Positions 33,033 through 44,150 of a DNA stretch of 64,000 nucleotides are shown here, one piece after another. Below the pieces are notes generated by a model. It was not told the origin of the DNA. It saw nothing but the letters and a program-made list of their open reading frames with translations, and did not search any database. Origin of the DNA: Botryotinia globosa (taxonomy: Eukaryota; Ascomycota; Leotiomycetes; Helotiales; Sclerotiniaceae). Location: positions 1,178,001 through 1,242,000 of the forward strand of contig RCSZ01000013.1 in NCBI GenBank assembly GCA_014898425.1, given 5' to 3'. Position 1 is the first letter of the stretch, and every line of letters begins with the position of its first letter. Made by a program: the position numbers and the translations under genes.

Positions 33033-34807
33033 TATGTTACTAAGGAAATAGATGTGCAACAAAAGAGAAGGGGGTGATGGGGATGGGGAGGGATGAATGG
33101 ATAGATAGATGGAATAGATGAATTGGTTGAGCGGTGGGTGGTTTAGCGTGAGAGGGAATGAGATGGTGCAAGTTGGTGCTTGTATGTTACTAAGAGAATA
33201 GATGTGCAACAAAAGGAGGGAAATGAACGGGATTGGGGAATTTGGGGGGGATGAATAGAACGGTTTAGCGTATGAAAGAGGGCGAGAATGATATAGTACA
33301 GGTTAGTTTGATGCTGGGAGATGGATGGTAGAGAAAAAGTGGATGGATGGATGGATGGATGGATGGAGGTATGAATGGAGGAATGAATGGAGGTGTGGTT
33401 GTTGGTTCTAGAACAAACAAGGAGCAAGTGATAAAAGAAAAGGAGAAATGCTTGAATTTGTGAATCTGTGGAGTTGTGACGCCACTAGAGATATAGATGT
33501 GCAACAAATGTATTTATCTGTCTGTCTAGTATTTATTTTCATCCGCTGTGCATATTTGCTAAGGGGTGAGATGTTGTTGGGGGTTTCGTTAGTTAGGATG
33601 GATGGGATGGAGGTTTGATGTGGATGTGTGTGGATGTGAATGTGTGTGGCACGGCTTCAACGGATGCGGATGCGAGACGCCGGACTGGACTGGGGGTTTG
33701 AGGATGGGACTTGGGATTTAGGATACGATAGAGACGCCGCTAGAGATGTAGATGTGCAACATTTTGGATTTTCGCGTGTAGAAGGTGAAGGTTTTATTTG
33801 ATGGGGTTTGCTGGTGGGTAGGTAGTGTCGTGCTCTAGAGATTGGAGTACCGGGTTTGCGAATGGGTGGTGGTGGACGGATGTGGTTGTGGATGGATGTG
33901 GATATTAGCTCGAAGAGCTATAAAGCCTATTTAGATTGAATGATCGAATGGATGAATGAATGAAGCAAAAGGGGTTGAGATTTGAGCACTCAAGATTAAA
34001 GATTGAAAATGGAACGCCACTAGAAAAGCAGACGTGCAACACAATACATCCAATCCAATCTAAATGGTAAATTATAATCTTCTCTCCCTGCGCGCTGTGA
34101 ACATTGCGGTTAGATCACTACTTCGTACGGTGCAGAGACATCGGTCGTGGAGTGGTGTGGTGTGGTGGCTAATCAGTAAGTGAAACGCCGACAACTCGCT
34201 AGTTCAACAGGGGCGTTTAGGTATTTAAGATTTGACATAAAACGAAGCGGATTCATGACGCCACTAGAGATGTAGATGTGCAACAGACGGAGGGATTAAT
34301 GTGAGTTGCGTGTATGTAGGTATTTATTCTATTCCTTGTAGGTGTGATGGTCTCGGTAGATGTAGAACGATTGTGGTAGGTAAGGTGGTGGTAGAGTGTA
34401 GCCGGAGGGTTGAACAAAGGTGGCACAGTCTATGCAGGATGTTGGTGTTGGGTGGCTGATGCGAGACGCCGACCTCTGGGGTTGCGTGCGATTGTGTGTG
34501 TGCTCCGTAAAGACATCAGCAAGGTGAGAAAATGTCAAGATCAAGACGCCACTAAAAAACAAGACATGCAACAAAAGGCTTCTCCTCTACCCTTTCCAAA
34601 TCAAAATAGTTAGGTAGTTCACCCATCCAACTCCTTTTACTAAAAGAGTGGATCCGACATCCGGTGCCACAGAAAATTGGTGGTGGCGGCGACGATGCAA
34701 AATCCCGGCTGTCGTGAGATTTTGCAAGGGATTTTGGGAGACTAAGGTCAACTATCTGGAAATGGTTTGCAAACCCTGAACGCCACTAAAAATGCAGATG
34801 TGCAACA
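33033..34807 (+). repeat. Array of a ~29-bp motif, eight copies spaced 150-295 bp
   Basis: The motif has two conserved halves: (G/A)ACGCCACTA(G/A), then after about 8 variable bases, AGATGTGCAACA. Copies start near 33033, 33183, 33478, 33733, 34012, 34257, 34545 and 34778. The first two have GTTACTAAG in place of the left half. A second block, ATGCGAGACGCCG, often preceded by GGTGGCT, lies between copies near 33669, 34179 (diverged), 34458 and 34888 (diverged). A weaker shared block is CGCTGTG(C/A)A(C/T)ATT near 33543 and 34090. The spacers are otherwise unalike. It looks like an old tandem duplication in which the motif stayed constant. Function is unknown; candidate explanations are a non-coding RNA cluster or a protein-binding array. 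Confidence 0.85.
33341..33368. repeat. GGAT tetranucleotide microsatellite
   Basis: Seven tandem GGAT units within one spacer of the motif array. This explains the His/Pro-rich open frames on the opposite strand. Confidence 0.9.
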
Positions 34808-36356
34808 AATGCGCAATGTGGATGTTGAGAGTAAATCTAGTGTGTTTTCTTCCTTGCAGTACAAATTTAAAAGGATGTGGTGGCTTTAATGCGAGACGAT
34901 GGCTGCGCGGTGCTTGGAGCCCTTTGGCGACTAAAGTTGAGAAGCGAAGTGAGGATGGGGTTGTGCATTGTTGATTGTTGGACTGGTATTAAGAAAAAGG
35001 AATTTCCTCATATTGGTGGTATATGCCTAGGAGTACCTAGTATTTGGATGGACAGAGAGAATTCTAGTAATTATCGATCACTATCTCCAACAAAACAACC
35101 TCTCCATATCAAAATCCATCACTTTTCCCTCTCCCCCCAAATCCTATTCTTCTTCTCATTCACATCCCCCGAAAGCTAAAAGCAACACCAATGCACACCC
35201 ATTACTCGTACAACAACTAACTCGCCTAGCTTTTCTAGCCCGTTTAACCTATGTAGCCTTGTATCCCAGCGTACTACCCTTTAAATGACCAAAAATAGAT
35301 TCATAAGGATGAAGCATGTAGAATCTGCACATCTGGGTCGTGCCGCCGCGGGACGTGTACGCTCACTTGATAAAACGAACCGTTGTTTGCGATTTTGTGA
35401 GTTTGGATGAAATGGTTAGATGAAACGCACTAGACGCGCTGTGCCACGGCCACAGGCGAGGTTGCTTGGTTATGGGGATGTGTAGCTAGGTAGCTGGAGG
35501 TATGTATAATTTTGTGCACATATATATATGAATGCTTACCTAAATATGATAGGGATGAAATCAAAGTTATTCAACTACTAATTAGAAGCTGGATAATAAA
35601 TAAATATTACATTTGCGATTCAAAACCCCAAAATCAAGACAACGGTAACTATAAAACTGTACTCCAGCTCTCATAAACCCAACGAAAGGTAACTCAACAC
35701 GATTCATCCCCCACCCTTTCCCTCCAATCCCTCCAATCCCTCGAGTCATCCATCCCATATCTCCTTTCCTATGCTTGCTAGCCTTATCAACAACATCGAA
35801 GCATCGGTTTCCTCCCACATTAGCTTCAACTTTAGCTTTCAGCATCCTGCCCTTTAGATATCCATGCCCCAATCCATGCCTTCCACACAATCTCATGCGC
35901 ATAAAGCCTCACCAGTAATCCCAACACCACAGCCAACTTAGCTTCCACACAACACCGCCCTAAATCAACTAGACAGGGTAAACTGGCTATAGCTGCACAC
36001 TTGTCAGCATGCTAATTCCTTCTAAACTACACTTGGTCTTCGCTTCAGCAGATACTTGCATTAATTACCAGAAAATGAAACGTTTTGTTGCACGTCGTGA
36101 TTTTTAGTTTGGTTGGGAGGATGCGTGAGAGTTGTAGTTGTGGGTGCTTTGCATTTAGGTTAGGTTGGTGGTTATGAATGGGAGTAGACACGATATGTAT
36201 ATAATGTGATTATTTCTTCATTGTATCGTTATTATGTGAGTTTGACCGATTCTCTTAACTTTGTACGATATTGGTATATCCTCCGTAACGCCTTGAAACC
36301 CTTACATGTAGGTGATGTACTCTACAACAGGTCCGTATCTGAAACCTTTGTCTATT
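34808..36356. other. Intergenic between motif array and MED6
   Basis: About 1.5 kb with no supported gene. A possible degenerate motif copy (AACGCACTAGACGCGCTGTG) lies near 35425. An inverted copy at 36086-36114 is listed separately. Confidence 0.5.
36086..36114 (-). repeat. Inverted outlying copy of the array motif
   Basis: On the minus strand it reads AACCAAACTAAAAATCACG, then ACGTGCAACA. It matches the left ACTAAAAAT and right CGTGCAACA parts of array copies at 34778 and 34012. Confidence 0.6.
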
Positions 36357-37377
36357 CTATGTAGGACTCCCCCCTCCATTCATCACTTTACTCTTTCTTC
36401 TTTTAGGTTTTCCCGATCCTGGAGTTCTAGGGCTCTTCTCTCCCTTATTTCCTTTCTTTGGCATGCCCAAATCTGTTTTCAATGGAGTAGGAGGTGCTGG
36501 TTTACCGCTCAGACCAAAACCTGGTTTTGATGTTGGTGGTACCATAAGCTTTTCCTTTTCCTTCCGACCAGTTGTACTAAAATGAAAATCACCTGGACTT
36601 CCAGTAATAGGATTCTCATCCATATATTCATCGCCATATCTGAGCGATATGTTAAGAGTTTCTTCAAGAAGATGATTTGCGAGTACGTTGTTGGAGATAT
36701 TTGTGGAGGGATTCTTGGCTTCAGTCGCAAGGGAATCGGGCAATGGTGTATTCTCTTTGGAAGCCTGAGAGAAGGCTGATGCAATGGTTTTTGTTCGTGG
36801 GGGAACTGGTGGCATATATGTATGACCGAGCGAGGGAGAAAAATTGGGTAATTCGGATGCTTTCGAAATGGCATTTGTGAGTGAGGTGAAGATTGATAAC
36901 TGCATCAATATTAGAGACATTAATTATGAATTGGAAAATTATCAATACCATTCTACTGCCCAGTACATCTGCGACAGTAGGAGCCATGTAAATATTCTCT
37001 CCCACTACAAAATACGATGCATGTTTTGTAATTTCATCGTCGTCTTGAGCTCTCTTTCTTCTCGTTTGCTTGCTAATTACCCATACTCCAGTTCCAGTAC
37101 CCGGCGCCATCTCTGCAGGTTCTTGTGCAACTAAAAATTCCAGTCCAGACATAGTTTTGAGTCGGCTCTCAAAAGCACTACGGGTGGCGAGGATGTACAT
37201 CATATTTGGATTGAGCGAAGCTTGTATCGTGAGGATCGCATTATTTGAGGTCGGATCAAAAAATGGCGACTGCGCAAAGTAATGGAGAACGGTATTTTCA
37301 TGAAGGCCTGAATTCCCAGCAAGCCACGTTGGATGGCTCCATTGTATCTCATCAAGAGGGGGATCTTGTGGTGCCAT
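36357..37377 (-). CDS. MED6: Mediator complex subunit 6 (323 aa)
   Basis: Two exons on the minus strand, 37377-36949 and 36899-36357, with a phase-0 intron GTATTG..CAG. The N-terminal Med6 domain shows PPLDEIQWSHPTWLA, NTVLHYFAQSPFFDPTSNN and FLVAQEPAEMAPGTG, then VWVISKQTRRKR. ASYFVVGENIYMAPTVADVL crosses towards the intron, and LSIFTSLTNAISKA follows. MED6 belongs to the Mediator head module, which links transcription activators to RNA polymerase II. The C-terminal ~150 residues are disordered, Pro/Lys-rich and end in GSGKPKRRKSKV, a likely nuclear-localisation stretch. Length is usual for fungal MED6. It is an essential housekeeping gene, and no lesion is seen. Confidence 0.95.
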
Positions 37378-38290
37378 GGTTATAATGCGATAGAAGGTAG
37401 AGAGATGCTGTTGAGTATGCGAAAGGTCGCAAAACAATTCAAGAATCCGATGATCTGAGTGGACTTAAATGCGAGGTAGGTACCGAGAGTTGTTGTGTAT
37501 GCGACGTCGCGATGCAAAGATTAAGATTAAGTACTCAATTCTATTGATGTATTGACAATAGAGGTTCTGCCGTATGCGCCGTATCTGAGAATCATTCAAA
37601 TGGAGGTTGTAAAGACCGTACCGTACGTCTTACATACGGAATATCAATAGCAATGGAATTGTATTGACGAGTAGATGGACAAATAGTGACGGAAGATACC
37701 GAGAAGCTGGAGGGATGGTAGCGGCCGCTAGTGCAATAGCCATGACGTTGATCATCTAGTCCAGATTGATGTCCGATGGGTATCAGATTGAGTACTCGAG
37801 TAAATCATTGATTTCACGATACATTTGAGTAGGAAGCTATATGTCTCATCAACATAAATGAATTCTATGCTGCGTGGGACTTGACCTGCATTGATATCTG
37901 ACTCGCAAATCGGATGATAACAGAAGATGGCTAGAAAACTAGCACACAAAACTCGCTAAATTTAATAATCTTTTGAGATCACTACTATTTGGAAATTAAA
38001 TAATAAATCGGAATACTATTAAAGATTTGATAAGTAGATAGACTAAGATACTTTGTGAACTCTCTAATATTTCTATATAATTTATACACAAAAATATTAT
38101 TACTTCAATTTAATAAAAAGTTTTGAAGACACTATATATTTTTAGTATACTAGTTTTTTTTATCTACTATAAAAGTATATAGTGGAAAGAAGATCCTATT
38201 TGCTTTTTAACTTTCAGCCCTTCTTGCTTTTTTAGTTGTTCGTCAATTACTAATATATATATCTATATCTCACCTAGTTAACGCTCTATT
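37378..38290. other. Intergenic upstream of MED6
   Basis: Promoter region of MED6, then increasingly AT-rich DNA from about 37960. No gene is supported. Confidence 0.5.
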
Positions 38291-38941
38291 TAGGGGGGAC
38301 AGATGATAAGTTAGACGGATTATTATATATTTCGACTGAGGATTTATATTATAATGTTTTTTGTACAATATAAAATATTACATCAAAATTATACACATAT
38401 TTTTCTAGCTAATTAATGTTGGTTCGAGAAGGATACGGAAGACGTAGCACCCACGTAATGTAGGTCCTGTATGTCTAATTGTATTCTATCTAAAGAGCTA
38501 GCTAAATAGGAAAGTAGTAGGCCTTATATAAGCACTACTGAAAGAGCTAGTCTCTTTCGCATTCGCTTAATCCTTTCAATACAGTAGCCTTTGTATTGGG
38601 GTCATTTCCTTGAAGTGAATTCCCTATGTGTGAATTCCCTTGTTCACACAATTAAACTCTTAAAATAAATAAAAATAAATTAAAATTAAAAGCATTCTCT
38701 AATAAATTGTTGAGAAAAACTATTATAAATTTTAAAAGATATTTATATTATATATTTCGTATCATGTAATATTAGAATCATACGATTTCTAGAAAAGTTC
38801 TTATTTTTAAGGATTTCGACTAAATTTTTCTTTCAAATTTATTATATATAAAAAATCGATATATATCTTGCTTAACTAATATAATATATTTTATTTCATT
38901 AACCAATATACCTAAATATTATAATATATATGTCCATCCCT
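38291..38941. mobile_element. MITE C, copy 2, split by a solo LTR
   Basis: The left end AGGGGGGACAGATGATAA and the inverted right end AGGGATGGACATATATATTA are imperfect inverted repeats related to MITE C copy 1. Bases 38818-38938 align, inverted, with 28498-28620. Subtracting the LTR and one target duplication (239 bp) leaves about 412 bp, close to the 395 bp of copy 1. TA flanks both ends. Confidence 0.75.
38417..38650 (+). mobile_element. Solo LTR (234 bp) with target duplication ATTAA
   Basis: Begins TGTTGGTTCGAGAAGG and ends CCCTTGTTCACACA (TG..CA ends). It is flanked by ATTAA at 38412-38416 and 38651-38655. It is about 90% identical by eye to the inverted copy at 62021-62256. No internal retrotransposon sequence is present, so it is a solo LTR left by recombination. 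Confidence 0.93.
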
Positions 38942-39596
38942 AGATAAATGAAACCGAATGAACTACAAATAAAGCCATCAGCTTTTATAATACTAAAAAC
39001 ACCTCAGACGTCCTTTAATTGAAACATAGGTTTGAACGCGGAAAGGAACAACAGCTGGACTATTATGAGCCTTCACCGAGGGCTAGTTCTAACTTGCTTT
39101 TTCTATAAAATATCACACATCCCTTACATTTTGTTTTTAGCTTTCAGCTCCCGAATTATGTATAATTCTTAGAAATATTGAACAATTCGCCTTTCCCTTT
39201 ACTCTTCTTTTCCTAATACACTACTATTCTTACATCTATCGTCGAGTTAATGAATACACTATATGCTCGCTCAAGTTTTAGTAATACTGATATATATCGA
39301 ATCCAGATTGCATGTAATCGTCCAAACTTTTGGGATTCCACACACTAATCATCTAGGTTTGAAGGGGAAGATATGATTATCAGGGACTTGAATATCATGA
39401 TAAAAATGGCAAGCTATTCTGGTGGTAAAACCCCCCGGTGAGCCATTTCATTGGTTAAAGATCGAAGGGCGGTGGGCGCTGGGCGCTGAGCGATTCGGCA
39501 GAAAAAAGTCGCCAAGAATCTCAAAATTAGAGAAAAAAATATAATTCTCACAACACACTGTCTACATTCAATCCGTGGATTGAAAAATAACTAAAA
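38942..39596. other. Intergenic, promoter of the DEAH helicase gene
   Basis: Partly AT-rich. It contains the presumed promoter and leader of the helicase gene. No other feature is supported. Confidence 0.5.
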
Positions 39597-42500
39597 ATGC
39601 CTCCTAAATTTACGCCGCGGCAGCGAAAGCATAAAGTACTTGCGAGAAATAAAGTCAATGATACCGAGACACCAGTAGACTCGAATGCGACAGAGATCCT
39701 CCCCTCCTCAAAAGCCGCACATGAAGAGAAGAAGCAGAAATTGAAGGCAGAGCTGGCAGGAGATAATAAGATTAGTGGGAAAAAAGCGAAAAGATTGGAG
39801 AAATATATCGAGACGAAGCTGAGGAAGGATGAAAATAGGATATTGATCGAAAAGCTATCAAAGAAGAAAGACGAGGGAGGATTATATGAGAGTAGTAAGA
39901 AGTTGGGCCAGGGATCATTAACCAGGAGAGAAAGGTTGGCGCGAGCGCTGAAGGAAAGGGAGAGAGGCATTGATATTGATGGAGATGGAGAAGAACTACT
40001 GTTCGAAAAGAGGACGGTTAAGGAGATGGAAAGTGAAAGTAGTGAAGAGGAAGACGATGAAGTCGATCAAAAGAAGCCGGGCGGTCTTTTCCAAAGTACT
40101 GCGACTGCAACTGCGACATCTTCCGCTCCGACCCCAAAAGTGCCCGCGCAAACATTACAATTTGGTACAGGCACAGGTTTAAAGAGGCCACTCGAGGTGG
40201 ATGATGACGGGAAGCCGGTAATAAAAAAGCGACAAAGGCGAGGAGGTGTTAAGTCGAGGATATCATTGAAGCCACATGCCCCGGCTGCGGAACCAGCATG
40301 GGAGGGATTTTCTTCAAATTCAGAGGCCGATAGTGATGAAGAAATGAAATCAGATGAGGATTCTGACAACTCGAATACGCCAGATGGGACAGACGAAAAA
40401 AAACGTGCAGAATTATTGAAACGTCTTACGGGAATCTTTGCCGAAGGTGGCGAGGGGACCGACTCAGAAGATAGCAGTGAGGAAGGATCTTCGAATGAGG
40501 ACAGTAATGAAGACAGTGATGATGAAGACGATGAAGAAAGCGAGGAGACAAATGACCCTCAGCTACTAAAGAATATTATGTCCATTTTCGAAGAAAGTAG
40601 AGAGGGGGCCCTTCAATCGGCTCTTGGAAACGATAAAGAAGAGACCAATGAAGAAGGATCCTCAGACGAAGACAGCAATGAAGATGACAGTGAAGAGAGT
40701 GGTGAAGAAGAGGATGAGGACGAAGTTGCCTCGAGGAAACAGGAACGCTCATCTGCGTTCAAAGCCTGGGCAACTCAACAAGTAAACGAAGCTTATGGAT
40801 ACGAACCATCATCAAATATTCCAATCGCGACCGAAACACCAAGAATAGAAGGATTCGAACCTCGGCCTTTAGAACAGGATCCTTTACCAGTGGAATTGCA
40901 ACCAACTACTAATCTTTCACGGAAGGCATTCAGTGTTTCGATAGAAAGACCCTCAAGTATTCAAGATGTCAGACTCAAACTCCCAGTCGTAGCCGAAGAA
41001 CAGAAAATTATGGAAGCAATTCACAACAACAACTTGGTGGTTGTGTATGGTGCTACAGGTTCTGGAAAAACCACTCAAGTACCACAATTCTTATACGAAG
41101 CTGGGTATGGCACTAAAGATTCTCCCAATCCTGGAATGATTGGAGTTACACAACCTCGAAGAGTTGCAGCTGTCAGTATGGCAAAACGTGTAGGCGATGA
41201 GCTTGCTGATCATGGTAAGCGAGTCGCCTATCAAATTCGATTTGAGGGAACAGTGAGTTCAGAAACCGCCATCAAATTCATGACGGATGGTGTACTTTTG
41301 AGAGAGGTTGCCCAAGATATTGCTCTGAGGAAATACTCCGCCATTGTTATTGATGAAGCTCACGAGAGGAGCGTGAATACCGATATTCTTATTGGTATGC
41401 TCAGTCGAGTGGTAAAGTTAAGAGAGGAAATGGCTGAAGAAGACTCGTCTATCAAACCATTGAAACTTATTATCATGTCCGCTACCCTACGAATTACAGA
41501 TTTCACCGAAAACAAGACATTGTTTTCTACTCCACCACCGGTACTTCAAGCGGAGGGCAGACAATACCCGGTCACTACTCATTTCGCCCGAAAGACACAT
41601 CACGATTATGTTGAGGAAGCATTCAGAAAGATTAGCAAAGGACATCGCAAACTGCCTTCAGGAGGAATTTTGGTGTTCTTAACTGGTCAGAATGAAATCA
41701 CACATCTCAGCAAGAAGTTGAAAGAAGCTTTTAAAATAGGCTCTACTACCACGGGACCACAAGTTCGCATATCCGGAAAAGATGCACCTATGGAAGCTGA
41801 AGATATCGATTTTGGTGAAACTATGGACACGTCCAATGACGATTTTGTCGATGATGATGACGAAGTTACGTTTAACGATGATGAAGATTTTGATATCGGA
41901 GAAGAAGCAGATACTGGACCTTCAAAGATGCACATATTACCATTATATTCTTTACTGCCTACGAAAGAACAGCTGAGAGTTTTCGAACCGCCTCCAGATG
42001 GTTCACGGTTGATTGTATTGGCCACTAACGTTGCTGAAACGTCTCTTACAATTCCTGGTATTCGGTATGTTTTCGATTGTGGAAGATCAAAAGAACGCAA
42101 ATACGATAAAACAACTGGTGTACAAAGTTTCGAAGTCGGATGGATTAGCAAGGCCAGTGCAAGCCAACGGGCAGGTCGTGCTGGACGTACTGGTCCTGGA
42201 CACTGTTATCGATTTTATTCATCAGCTGTTTATGAGAGAGATTTCGAGGAATTCGCGGAGCCGGAAATATTACGAATGCCCATCGAAGGTGTGGTTTTAC
42301 AACTCAAGTCCATGAATTTGCAACACGTTGTCAATTTCCCATTCCCAACTCCACCAGATAGACAAAGTCTTGCGAGCTCCGAGAAGCTTCTCACTTACCT
42401 CTCTGCAATTTCTCCTTCTGGCCAAATAACCCCAACTGGTTCCACCATGTCCATCTTCCCACTTTCACCACGGTTTGCTCGTATCCTTCTAGTAGGACAT

Positions 42501-43514
42501 TTACACGATTGCCTTCCATACACCATCGCTCTTGTAGCAGGTCTCTCTGCTGCCGATATATTTATTCCCGAAAACCAAGTCATTCCGGCCGCTACTCCCC
42601 GCGAAGACGAAGACTCATACCTCACTACCGCCGAGAAGATCGAACAAGACGCCCGCGCGAATCTCCGTCGTCAATTCAACAAAGTTCACCAATCGTTCTG
42701 TTTCCTCGACGATAGATCAGATGCCATTAAACTACTTCAAGCCGTCGGTGAATTTGCCCATGAACCTACAGAGTCATGGTGTGCATCTCACTACGTACGC
42801 TACAAGACTCTTAAGGAAATCTCGCAATTGCGTCGTCAAATCACAGATCTTTTAAGAACCAACATACCCGCCTTCGCAGCATTGAAATATGAAGAGAAAC
42901 TAGCGCCACCCACTGCTAAGCAAGTCAAGGCCCTCAAACAAATGGTTGCTGCAGGTTTCATCGATCACGTCGCTATTCGAGCAGACTTATCCCCGACACA
43001 ACCCGAGGCCTACAGGAAACCTAAGAGAGCAATTGACGTTCCTTATATTACGCTCTTCCCCTCTCATCTCCGTGTTCCCAATAAACACAACGATGATGAT
43101 CAAGAACAAGACAAAGCAGTTTATATCCACCCTGCGTCTCCTTTATCTCATCTCTCGCCAAACGAATGTCCTGAATACATCATCTACTCGTATCTGCAGA
43201 AACCAGCGGAGGATGTTAATGCAGATGGATCGAGAAAGAGACAGAAAACTCGAATGCATAGTTTGACGGATGTTACCGGAGGACAACTTGCGGGTTTGGC
43301 CAAAGGGACAAGTTTGTTGGAGTATGGAAAACCGATTAAGGAAGTAATGATCAAGGATAAGAAGACTGGGAAGGATGCGGGGGCGGAGGAAATGAGAGAG
43401 TGTTGGGTGGTGCCTTATTTGAGGGCGGAGGGAACGGGTGGTTTGGGTTGGCCTTTGCCGGCTAGGAAGGTGCTGCAGAAAAAGGTGAAGGGAAAGGGAT
43501 GGGTTGTTGAGTAA
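39597..43514 (+). CDS. ECM16: DEAH-box RNA helicase, Ecm16/Dhr1 (DHX37) family (1305 aa)
   Basis: Single exon from ATG 39597. The N-terminal ~440 residues are Lys/Glu/Ser-rich with long acidic SDEDSNED-type runs, as in nucleolar Dhr1. Helicase motifs are GATGSGKTTQVPQF (motif I, ~485), TQPRRVAAVSMAKRV (Ia), DEAH (~586), SAT (~627), ATNVAETSLTIPGIRYV (V) and QRAGRAGRTGPGHCYR (VI, ~857). HA2 and OB-fold regions follow. Dhr1 acts in the small-subunit processome, releasing U3 snoRNA from pre-18S rRNA in the nucleolus. An acidic insertion (residues ~738-775, DFVDDDDEVTFNDDEDFD) interrupts the second RecA domain, as is common in this subfamily. The gene looks intact and housekeeping. Confidence 0.95.
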   Translation: MPPKFTPRQRKHKVLARNKVNDTETPVDSNATEILPSSKAAHEEKKQKLKAELAGDNKISGKKAKRLEKYIETKLRKDENRILIEKLSKKKDEGGLYESSKKLGQGSLTRRERLARALKERERGIDIDGDGEELLFEKRTVKEMESESSEEEDDEVDQKKPGGLFQSTATATATSSAPTPKVPAQTLQFGTGTGLKRPLEVDDDGKPVIKKRQRRGGVKSRISLKPHAPAAEPAWEGFSSNSEADSDEEMKSDEDSDNSNTPDGTDEKKRAELLKRLTGIFAEGGEGTDSEDSSEEGSSNEDSNEDSDDEDDEESEETNDPQLLKNIMSIFEESREGALQSALGNDKEETNEEGSSDEDSNEDDSEESGEEEDEDEVASRKQERSSAFKAWATQQVNEAYGYEPSSNIPIATETPRIEGFEPRPLEQDPLPVELQPTTNLSRKAFSVSIERPSSIQDVRLKLPVVAEEQKIMEAIHNNNLVVVYGATGSGKTTQVPQFLYEAGYGTKDSPNPGMIGVTQPRRVAAVSMAKRVGDELADHGKRVAYQIRFEGTVSSETAIKFMTDGVLLREVAQDIALRKYSAIVIDEAHERSVNTDILIGMLSRVVKLREEMAEEDSSIKPLKLIIMSATLRITDFTENKTLFSTPPPVLQAEGRQYPVTTHFARKTHHDYVEEAFRKISKGHRKLPSGGILVFLTGQNEITHLSKKLKEAFKIGSTTTGPQVRISGKDAPMEAEDIDFGETMDTSNDDFVDDDDEVTFNDDEDFDIGEEADTGPSKMHILPLYSLLPTKEQLRVFEPPPDGSRLIVLATNVAETSLTIPGIRYVFDCGRSKERKYDKTTGVQSFEVGWISKASASQRAGRAGRTGPGHCYRFYSSAVYERDFEEFAEPEILRMPIEGVVLQLKSMNLQHVVNFPFPTPPDRQSLASSEKLLTYLSAISPSGQITPTGSTMSIFPLSPRFARILLVGHLHDCLPYTIALVAGLSAADIFIPENQVIPAATPREDEDSYLTTAEKIEQDARANLRRQFNKVHQSFCFLDDRSDAIKLLQAVGEFAHEPTESWCASHYVRYKTLKEISQLRRQITDLLRTNIPAFAALKYEEKLAPPTAKQVKALKQMVAAGFIDHVAIRADLSPTQPEAYRKPKRAIDVPYITLFPSHLRVPNKHNDDDQEQDKAVYIHPASPLSHLSPNECPEYIIYSYLQKPAEDVNADGSRKRQKTRMHSLTDVTGGQLAGLAKGTSLLEYGKPIKEVMIKDKKTGKDAGAEEMRECWVVPYLRAEGTGGLGWPLPARKVLQKKVKGKGWVVE

Positions 43515-43743
43515 ATGAATGGATGGATACCTAGATTATTGTTGTTTTTGAGGGAGCGTGCAATCTCCATAGAGTTGATTGAATAAAACGTTGTTTATCA
43601 ATTAATTGACTTGGTGAGAGATAAATGACTATGTGAATTTTACACGAAAACGGAAAGTATATGTAGTATTCGGAAAATCGTTACTTGCGCGCGTAATAAG
43701 TCATCCCTGAGATTAATTCGCTTCGTTGTGCTGTAATACTAGT

Positions 43744-44150
43744 CAACTGCTATCAGCTGAAATCCATTTTCACATCAAAAATTGACTTTTTATTATATTT
43801 TTCAATACAAAAATCTTTATAATCTATAATTCAAATTAACTAAAAAAAAATTTATAAAGTTTTTATAATAATAATTAATATTTTAAAGTTTCAAATCTTT
43901 TAAAAATTTATATTATAAAAATTTATATAATTGAATTAAAATATTAAAAGAATTACTTGATTGTCGCTTATTTTACTAATAAATTTGATTACTTTCAAAA
44001 TACTCTAACTTTCTATTCATATAATCTAATCATTAAAAATTCTAAAAATAATTCGTTTTATTTTTATTGTATTTTTATAAATTATAAAAAAATCTGTAAT
44101 TATAAATAATGAGTTTTGGTGTGAAAAGGTGTTTGAGCTGATAGCAGTTG
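43744..44150. mobile_element. MITE B with 15-bp terminal inverted repeats
   Basis: A 407-bp AT-rich unit bounded by perfect inverted copies of CAACTGCTATCAGCT. The inner parts are also inverted (TTTTCACATCAAAAATT against TTTTCACACCAAAACTC). The sub-terminal ATAATGAGTTTTGGTGTGAAA matches MITE A. Non-coding, 230 bp downstream of the helicase gene. Confidence 0.85.

Noticed and set aside
32739..33507. His/Ser/Pro-rich proteins on the minus strand in the motif array
   Set aside because: They start with TTG, are made of microsatellite translation (GGAT, TGGGAT runs), and have no conserved domain.
33033..34807. CRISPR array
   Set aside because: Spacers are 120-270 bp and unequal, the motif varies between copies, there are no cas genes, and the host is eukaryotic. 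It is reported as an unexplained motif array.
38417..38650. 5' end of an intact LTR retrotransposon
   Set aside because: No second LTR, primer-binding site or gag/pol sequence follows. The perfect 5-bp duplication flanks the single LTR.
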